64,000 bases of DNA from Cystobasidiopsis lactophilus (taxonomy: Eukaryota > Basidiomycota > Agaricostilbomycetes > Agaricostilbales > Chionosphaeraceae): contig BCIO01000003.1 of the NCBI GenBank assembly GCA_001599975.1, positions 186,001 to 250,000 on the forward strand, in the 5' to 3' direction. The first letter of the stretch is position 1. Every line of letters begins with the position of its first letter. The notes beneath the pieces were generated by a model that was given only the letters and a program-made list of their open reading frames with translations, did not search any database and was not told the DNA's origin. Both the position numbers and the translations under genes were made by a program. This document shows positions 56,655 through 64,000 of this stretch, one piece after another.

Positions 56655-59600
56655 ATGGAGGTGCAGAGCTCTAGGGCCAAGCTGTACGGCTCCATCACGC
56701 TGCTGCGCGAGGGCGGCAAGTCGACGCAGTTCCCGTTGACCAAGCCGAACATCTCGTTTGGGCGGATGCCTTACTGCGACGTGCGCATCTACGACGCCGC
56801 CGTGTCCAAGCTGCACGCCGAGCTCGCCATCGACGACGGCTCAGTCCTGCTTGTTGTCCACTCTGTCAATGGCGTCCACCTGGAGTTGGACCAAGACGAA
56901 GCGCAGGGCGAAGGGACGGTCAAGAAGGGCCGAGGGGAGACGGCAACGCTCGAGCACGGCCAGGTGTTTGCCATCGCCGGCCGCCGCTTCAAATACAGCC
57001 AGCCAGACCACAGCAACCAACTGGTGCTCATCCAGGTCCGTCCCGTTGACCGCATTGGGCTGTGTCAGACCATTTTGTTTATTATGTATCGATGCTTAGA
57101 CTCCGGCAAAGGCCAAGCTTCGGTTCTCGCTGGTGCCTCAGGAACAGCCTCCGCCACTGGCTTTGGCAACACCCAAGAGCAGCCGGCGCACCTCGCTGCT
57201 CGGCAGCCTGGCCTCCCCCTTCACCTCGTTGTTTACCCCCAAACAAGCCGCTCCCCCGCCGCCGCCGGTCGAAATGCCAACGCCGGCTCCCGGTTCAGAC
57301 TTGATTTCCTGGTCTGACGACGACGACCAGCAGTCCCAGGGCCAGGCGGACGTCGTGACTTTCGACCAAGCCGACCCAGAGTCCGATTCGTCCCAAGACT
57401 CGGACGACAACGACGACGCCGACTCGTCCACGGCCAGTATCCGCATGACCATTTCGCCCTCTCCTTCCCCTCGCATTTCCTCGGCAGCACAACAACAACA
57501 ACATTCCCAGCAGCAGCAAGACGACGAGGAAGACTCGGACGACGAGATTGAAGATTATCTCATGTCCCCTACCACCGCCAGAGCCAAGGACGTCCCGTTG
57601 CCCGACTCACCGCTTTCCGACTCTGACGAAACCGATTCGGACGAAGACGACGTTTGTCCTCTTGCCTTTGCCCCTAAGAAATTTTAAGTTTCTTATTTTC
57701 TCTATTGAGGCCGTACAGGACCGCTACGAAGACGCCGACATCCCTCTGGCCTCGACCCCTACTCCTCCTTCCCGGTCTTTCTCAATGATGGCCCTGCCAT
57801 CCACCCCTCAGCAGCCGGCCATGTCCCCACCCAAGCTGCCCACTTCGCTCTCCCGCAAGCACTCTCTCCGCGAGCGCGTCCTCATAAAGTCCGCCGTCAA
57901 AGCCCACCACACCACCTTGCGGATGCAGCGCTCCCTGTCCATGGGCGCCATTGCCCGAGAGCCGTTTGCTCCCCCGCCTAGGCGAGCCAGCTTGGGTGTC
58001 GGGTTTCTGGTGGGCGGCAGCCTGGTCGCTGAACCGCCTTCGCAAGACCCGCCGTCGCCCACAAGGGAACAAGTGGCTGCTGTTCCTTTGCCTACTCTTT
58101 CCGATGTGAGTGGCCGCTGCCCGCCCAATCGCTTTGCATCTGAGATTGTGTCCTCTGGCCCTTTAGACTCAGCGCGACCAACCACAACAAGGGACCACAT
58201 TGTCTTTCGCCGATATCCCAACTGCCTCCAATGACGACATCTCCGAGTTCTTCCACTCGTCCTCGTCCTCGTCCGGCTCCGAAGGCGAGGAAGAAGACTC
58301 GGACGAGGAGGAAGAAGCCCCTTTCGTTTACTCGCCCTCGTCCCCCTCTCCGTTCATCGACAGTGAAATCCCCTTGGCGCCAGCTGCAGAAGATGAAGAA
58401 GCGCCGCAGGAGGAGCCGCGCGCCTTGTCGCCCAGAGCTCTCAGGGCTTTCCGGCGCTCGCTGTCCAAGGAACCGGAAGAGTCCCCCGTGGCTTCCCAGA
58501 GCAATGTGCCGGACGATCTGCGGCAAGTTCGAGAAGAGCTGGCTTTGGAGCGCTCTTCCCCCAAATCCGTGCCGATGGTGGAGCTGCCCCAGACGCCTCT
58601 GATTCTTCTTAATCCCTTCGTCGTCCAAGAACCCACGCCCACTATTCCTGCCGCTTCTTTCGATTCAATCGCGCCCGAAGATACGACGAAACCCTCCGCA
58701 CCAGAGGTTGACGCTACACCCAGCAAGCCTTCCCGCCCCAAGCTCTCCCCTCGCAAGTCGGCCTTGAAGTCTCGCCCATCCCTTGGTGAAACGTTGCCGC
58801 CCGCCGCCTCGCCATGCTTGGGCAAGAGGAAGGTGCTCTTCAGCGAAGAGCCAGAGTACAAGACGATCGCCTCAAGGGACGACCCCGAATTCCTAGCCGA
58901 GCAAGAGGCCATGCGCATCCAACCGAAGAAGAGACGGATCAGCCCCAGACTCAGCGCTGATCGTGTTCTGGTCGATGCTGCCACGCCAGCGACGGAAGAG
59001 GAGAAGCCCGCCGAGGTGCAAGTCGAAGTCCAAGTTGAGGTCGAGGCTGTGACCGTTCGTTTTCGTCCCACTTTTTGCCAGTTGGGAGCAACAACTGAAA
59101 GTGGGTTGGTCGAGCAGACTTCTCCCAAGACGCCGTCGCCGAAGAAGCAGGCAACAGCTGCAGCGACGCCCAGGCGCACTCCCGGGCGCACACCATGCAA
59201 GTCCCCAGGCCGAGCCCGCCGCGTGCCGACCACGACACCACCAGCTTCCGTCGCTGTGGCCTACGAGAACTTGCAGGCGTCTCTGGGTCGCTCCACTCCT
59301 CTGCCGCTTCCTCGTCGCGTCCCATCGCCGTCGAAGCCCGCAGCCCATTCCACTCTCAATTTATTGTCGCATCAACCGGCGCCTCAGACGCCCGTTCGAG
59401 CCGACACAACGACGCAAGAACGAGAGTCCAGCTTGGCCCACTTGCTCGCTTCGCCCGCACCTCGGCTCAATGCCGCCACTTCCATTTTTGCCCTGCCTTC
59501 TTCCACTCCCGCACCACCTCGGACACCCGCTCAAGATCGACGAGAAGCGCTCACGAAACAGCTGGAGAGCGCCAAGAAGCGCACGCCTCTGCCGCACCTC

Positions 59601-60449
59601 GCGCTCGCCATTTCCCTCAGCCCAGAATCGTTCGGCCTCACCTCCAAAGTGGCTCCGCCCAAAACGCCAGTACCATCCACACCGGCCATGATCATCCCTG
59701 AGTGCCAGCCACCGACCGCCGCAACTTTCACGCCGTTCTTGGGTGGTCTGAAGCGCATGATGCAAATGCCGCAGCCTAACCCGGTGCAAACTCCGGCGGC
59801 GCTCAACTCGGTCCGAACACTATTCAAACCGACTAACGAGCCTGCACCCCAGTACGACTGGGGAGCAAAGTTTGAAGATGGGGACATCGGCCGCGTCTTG
59901 CAAACGCCCCAAGCCCAGACCCAACCTCCAGTGGTGGACGACAGCAAGGTGGGCAGCACCAAGGCCGGCAGTCAGATTCCATCTCTGCGGCCTCGCCGAG
60001 TGCCTTCAGGCTCGACATCGACGCCGGCCAACCCTCCTGCGCCCAGGCGTGCCACCAGGTCCGCTCGCCCTATCCACGCCGACCCTCAACCACCGGCTTC
60101 AGAACCCTTGCCAGCTCGCACCACTTCCTTCTCCCGAACAACGGCATCAAAGAACCCATTGGGCGTCCAGCGGGCGCCTTCGTCCAAGTCCAACTCGCCC
60201 GAAGAAGCGCCCGCACCCAAGCAAGCGATGTCAACCGGCAGGATCACCAGGTCCAAATCGTCTTCCGATAGCATATCAGCATTGGCAGCTGGTGGTTCCT
60301 CAAGTAGCAAGAACAAGAAGGCGGCGGCCGCGGACGCGTTGGCCCTGGCGGCCAAACCACCAACTCGGCCACGCAAGAAGGACGTCGTGGCAGAGAAGGA
60401 GAATGCTGGCAATGCCGTTGCGCCGGCTCGGAAGGCAGCCAGGGCTTGA
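56655..60449 (+). CDS. Large FHA-domain protein with disordered, PP1-docking-like tail
   Basis: The N-terminus carries an FHA domain: ITLLREGGKSTQFPL, then ISFGRMPYCDVRIYD with the phosphothreonine-binding arginine and a SKLHAEL motif, then VNGVHLE. After an intron ending near 57101 the rest, over 1000 residues, is low complexity with acidic serine runs, a glutamine-rich stretch near 57490, and many S-P, T-P and basic patches. Sequences KRKVLFSEEP (about 58825) and VTVRFRP (about 59050) fit the RVxF docking motif for protein phosphatase 1. An FHA head, PP1 docking and repeated TP/KSP sites recall Ki-67-type chromosome periphery proteins, but no repeat match can be shown. Probably nuclear. Confidence 0.75.
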
Positions 60450-60641
60450 TGTGAAGGACCTCAAATATGGACAAACGACCGCCGCATAAACCCTTTCGTA
60501 TTTCTCAAACACTTGTAACATTGCTTCATCTCCAACTCATTGGGATTTCCTGAGCGTCACGATCCTTTCTGCACTTTCCGTCTCGTACGCTGAATCAAGT
60601 GGTCAGGCGCAAGTGCTAGGGTGGCAAAAACCGGCCTCCGC

Positions 60642-61021
60642 ATGTCTTCCGCACTCGACGGTGGCGTCAACGTCATCATCATGCGCAGCTTTAGGGCTCA
60701 GGCTCAGGCGGATGCGGACGCTTTGGCAAAGGTCATCAAGGACAGAGAAGAGGAGCTGGCCTCAATTGGCAATCTCACCGACAGAGAGAGCTTAAACATG
60801 GTAAAGCAATGTTCTCGGTTCTCTCGTGCGGACGCTGGCTGACGGGTCGGGTGCCTTTGTAGCGGGCGCAACTCGAAGGAGAGCGTAATAGAGCTGCACA
60901 CGATCGAGTGACAGCTCTGATGACGGTAGAATGGGAGGAGCAAGCCATTCATTGGGTCTTGTGGTTGAAGTTGCGGCGCATCCTGCACCTAGGCAAGCGC
61001 ACGCCTTCTCAGAACGGCTGA
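60642..61021 (+). CDS. Small coiled-coil-like hypothetical protein
   Basis: Exons 60642-60800 and 60863-61021 give 105 residues. The first exon has AQADADALAKVIKDREEELA, likely a charged helix or coiled coil. The second has MRAQLEGERNRAAHDRV and a basic end LRRILHLGKRTPSQNG. The frame is kept across a 62-base intron with GT and AG. No domain is recognised. The spacing after the FHA gene is about 190 bases. Confidence 0.6.
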
Positions 61022-61130
61022 GCTTCAATGCATCACAAGTTCACCCCGAAGCACAAATAAGGTCGGAAGGCGGATTTCGCACAAGCGGGCTGGCTTATAT
61101 TGGCCTTGTTAGCATGCAATCCGGATCCGT

Positions 61131-61488
61131 TCATCTTTGAACCTCTTGCCAAGGTAGCTGTGCGTTTGAAACCACCTCAGCCACTGCGATGAAAGTGACT
61201 AGTGGATCGTTCGCACGCACCAACTGAATCTCGTACTGAGCCGAAGAGGCGTGACTCGCTTCATTTGCTGTTTGCGGGCGGTGTGCTTCCAATCTAAGAA
61301 GTCTCACTGCGTTGAGGCCGCACCGATCCTCCATGAAATAGCGCGCATTGTCACTGTGAGAAGCCAGGTGCCATTCAGCCGTTATGGACAAATAGGCTGG
61401 GGCAAAGCAAGGCAAGCGCACTGTACAGCTCCTGTGCAAGGGAGTGCATGGAAACCAGTTCAGCAGAGCGGTTAAGGTACAAGCTCAT
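61131..61488 (-). CDS. Small hypothetical protein
   Basis: The model has exons 61427-61488 and 61131-61353 and gives 94 residues, starting MSLYLNRSAELVSMHSLAQE and continuing with NARYFMEDRCGLNAVRLLRL. The end is QYEIQLVRANDPLVTFIAVA plus a short tail. The donor GTACAG is unusual but gives the right phase. It looks like a short helical subunit of a larger complex, but no family was recognised. It is convergent with the small gene at 60642. Confidence 0.5.
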
Positions 61489-61649
61489 CCTACGTACCAG
61501 CTCCAAAGTCCCCTTGCGAGCGGAGCGTCTCCCTTTCCCCCAGCTGTCCGAATGTGATCGAAAATGTGAGTCAAATGACACTGACTAATGTGCGGATCAA
61601 CACGGACCTGTTAACGCAAAGTGAAAGCCTCCAGGGCCAAGGGCGAGAA

Positions 61650-62691
61650 TCAATCCTTCGAATACCTGTGCACTCCACTTCAGTCGTAGTCCTTCGAGAC
61701 AGCGAAGGGAAGAGGACACGCACCAAGCCATCAGCTTGGCCTTCTTCTTCTCTGCTGCTCGCGCCTTGTACATTTCCTGTGCGGCAAGCAATAAAAGCTG
61801 AGCCTCGACGGACGAAAGTGGCTAAAGGAGTTCCGGCAGACGCACCAGCTCCTTCTTGCTTGGCCGCTTCTTCTTCTCCGCCTCTGCAGCCGCCGCCGAA
61901 GTTCCCTGAGCTAAGCGTTCGGCCTCTCGTTGCTGTCCGGGCATGGCAAGAAGAAAGTCAGTCTGGTAGGCCGACTAGAGTGAAAGTGCGCATCCACGAA
62001 CCTTTTCCCAAGAGTCGACGTCAAAGTAGATGGAGCTCTGCCTCTTGGCGCGCGAGAAGTCCGACACAAAGTCCGGGTTGCGGTTGTCGCCTTGAAACTT
62101 GCCGGTGCGGGCGTTGAACCTCCCCGCCACGGCGTACGCGGCGCCGGTCACGGGCCCGCCACCGGCAGAGGCCTTTGCGGCTAGGTTGGGGTCGAGGTAG
62201 GCCAGTTCGGGGTCGATGCCGTCCAGAGCGGCGCGCGGGTCGACCGCCTTCTTCGTGGTGGCCGCAGCGTCGGTGGTGATCGGGTTCGTCCACGTCGTCT
62301 CGTCGGTCTTGACGTTGTGGAAGTAGTAGGCGTTGTATCTATGAACCTAGCCTTAGACTTTATGCAAGAATGCATCGAGGGGAGAAGCCAGCTCACTGAG
62401 GACTGAAGATGGCTTCCCAGTCGCCATTTCTGTGCGCCGCCCTATGCGATGAGACCACATTCACCAGGTCTAATGTAAAGGACGGCCAACGCACTTGGGT
62501 GGCCCTTTAGGCTTGTCGTCGTCGCCACCTTTTTGGTCGGTCGAATGCCACTCCGGTTCTCCCTCTGCCGCCTCATCTGCGTCCTCCTCCTCGTCGACGG
62601 CGTCAGGCTCGCGCTCCTCCAGCTCAGCCTCGGTCGCTTTCCGTTTGCCCTTGGAACTGCTCCCGCTCGCTTCCGGTCCTGCGCTCGCCAT
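61650..62691 (-). CDS. WW-domain protein, probably nuclear
   Basis: The start at 62691 reads MASAGPEASGSSSKGKRKA, followed by a strongly acidic region (DEEEDADEAAEGEPEW). A WW domain spans three exons: NGDWEAIFSPQ and YNAYYFHNVKTDETTWTNP, with both tryptophans and the aromatic pair present. After it come TGAAYAVAGRFNARTGKFQG and a lysine-rich C-terminal helix (AEAEKKKRPSKKEL and KKKAKLMAW) ending at 61650-61652. WW domains bind proline-rich ligands. The arrangement resembles splicing-related WW proteins, but the exact relative is unknown. One intron starts with GTTCGT. Confidence 0.78.
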
Positions 62692-63142
62692 TTTTTTGGT
62701 GGTGCAAGAGCAAAACTGGGCCTGCTCCAAGTCGGCGAACTCTGGCTCTCGGTTTCTGGCTTGTGGGTTGCCTAGGTATGCTTCTGTTGATTGCTGGATT
62801 GGTTTCGTGGCGGTTGAAGAATGCTGTCGACCTGCTTCGTTGCCCAAGGCCGCTGCGGCGAACTGCCCTCCCGCCTCGCTCGCTTCGCTGTCCGTCATTG
62901 GCTGTGGCATTGAATAGTGCTGGCCGAATAATAATGCCACGATGAAAGTCGAAGGGCGAACTACGAAGTCCCTTTGTTGTGCCTCAAACGCAGGGCTTTG
63001 GCTGCCTACGGCTCCCTCTTGCAAGTCGTCTTCTTCCTGGTCTGCCAGTGGCGAACTCCATATCTTTGCTTTGATCTCTTTTGCCGACGAAGATGGCTAG
63101 GATTGCGCCTATTGGGAAGACAGCCTTCTCAGACCCTTGCAG
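62692..63142. other. Divergent region with unresolved 5' end of the next gene
   Basis: Holds the promoter of the WW gene and probably the start of the + strand gene. A frame from an ATG at 62942 runs to a TAG at 63098-63100 and then continues open into the coding part of that gene. No intron that removes the TAG in phase was found. Other ATGs at 62822 and 63094 do not connect in frame either. Confidence 0.45.
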
Positions 63143-63898
63143 CGTAACGAAGTCGCCAACATCCTCTACTACAACAGCGCCGGATTCGATCCCGCCCACC
63201 AGTTCTCCCACCCTCTGGACAGCACGGGATTCGGCCACCAGTGCGACACGTTCGTCCTCCAAGCCATCCCCTTCGCGGTCCCATCTGCTAAGCAGGAAGA
63301 GGTCAAAGGCAAGCTCGGCGAAGCTCACCAGAAAGCAGCAGCGGCCATTGCGGCTTCTACTGCCTGGGAGCCCAAAGTACAAAGTCTTGTCTTCAAGGCT
63401 GCCGAGACCGGCTTGCTGGTCGCGGAGCATCGGCGCCCTAAAATCTTCGCCGGCACCTGGCAAAACGGCCACCTGCGTCCGCGAGATGCCAATGGCTTTT
63501 CGGGCGTCGGACTGAAACCTGGCAACGTCGTTCAAATGTACGGCTATCTCCAAGGTCAACCTGTGCCCGTGGGCTGGCATACCGCCGGCGCCCTCCGCGA
63601 CCCGACCAAGCTGATTTCCCACGAGCGTAAGGCCAAAACTCCGCTGCTTTGATTTGCTCCCACCTTACATGGAATTCTAAAAGGCCACCATGAGAACGCC
63701 AGGTTCGAAGACGTCTTCGAGGAGACCTTGCCCCAGGCCATGTCTTGGATGTTCTCAAACTTACAAGGGACGGCTCCACTTAACGTCGTAGGTGTCCTTC
63801 TCCTTTGCTTGACGCAAAAAGCGAACAGCGAGATAACTGAGCACCCTGGGCAGGCGATCGAAGTGTTCCCCTTCAAGGTCGCCGACCAGTACCTTTAG
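63143..63898 (+). CDS. Hypothetical protein, 5' end not resolved
   Basis: Coding exons 63143-63626, 63684-63787 and 63854-63898 join in frame and end with a TAG at 63896-63898. The frame is also open upstream back to 63101. The exon start at 63143 is a guess based on a CCCTTGCAG acceptor. Segments include NILYYNSAGFDPAHQFSHPL, RPKIFAGTWQNGHLRPRDAN and, in the last exons, ENARFEDVFEETLPQAMSW and VFPFKVADQYL. The protein is probably soluble and about 220 residues or more. No family was recognised. Confidence 0.6.
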
Positions 63899-64000
63899 CC
63901 CCAGACCAACCTGAGCCCCTTACCTATGCCTTCCAGTCCCCTCTTCTGTACTGTCGTCAAACCTTAGATCCTTCTTCCCCAATTCATCAAACCAAGCATT

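Noticed and set aside
58328-59233. 301-codon open frame on the - strand
   Set aside because: It is antisense to the long low-complexity coding exon of the FHA protein, where composition suppresses stops on both strands.
62984-63622. 212-codon open frame on the - strand
   Set aside because: It is antisense to a spliced + strand gene whose exons join in phase with good splice sites. The - strand frame has no recognisable feature.

Overview
This window looks like nuclear DNA of a basidiomycete fungus, probably Pucciniomycotina (Microbotryomycetes-like yeasts or relatives). Genes are dense, lie on both strands and carry many short introns of about 45-75 bases. Splice donors are mostly GTGAGC, GTGCGT and GTTCGT. 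Several proteins have clear eukaryotic or fungal identities: actin-related protein 2, CRIPT, 26S proteasome subunit Rpn7, an MMTAG/MMTAG2-like protein, a hybrid histidine kinase, a UapA-type nucleobase permease and a microsomal-type epoxide hydrolase. The clade is inferred from gene style and not proven. All gene models were spliced by hand from splice signals and reading frames.

Layout. 1-5.1 kb: start of a phospholipase B gene, a divergent ABM-monooxygenase / DUF3237 pair, and an aspartyl protease. 5.1-7.1 kb: a gene-poor stretch with a 123-base tandem repeat containing undetermined bases. 7.1-13 kb: an unrecognised conserved-looking gene, ARP2 and CRIPT head to head 71 bases apart, and a tandem duplication of about 1 kb that copies the 3' exons of CRIPT. 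13-26.4 kb: three paralogous small secreted cysteine-containing proteins and seven tandem F-box-like/leucine-rich genes on the + strand. 26.4-28.4 kb: seven closely similar introns within 0.9 kb, directly upstream of the MMTAG-like gene. 28.6-34.7 kb: epoxide hydrolase, another F-box-like gene and a sugar-porter-family transporter. 36-41.7 kb: three more F-box-like genes of a second subfamily on the - strand. 42-48.5 kb: RPN7, an unrecognised gene and two further F-box/LRR-like genes. 49-64 kb: a PAS hybrid histidine kinase, a nucleobase permease, a TspO/MBR protein divergent from a large FHA-domain protein, two small genes, a WW-domain protein and an unrecognised gene with an unresolved 5' end.

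The main message is local gene-family expansion: thirteen F-box-like genes and three secreted paralogues sit among single-copy housekeeping genes. The most unusual structure is the intron array at 26493-27404. Seven introns share donor, an internal AGATCT block, branch region and acceptor, which is the pattern expected of introner-like (self-propagating) introns or of repeated duplication of an intron-exon unit. No tRNA, rRNA, CRISPR or virus-derived element was recognised.
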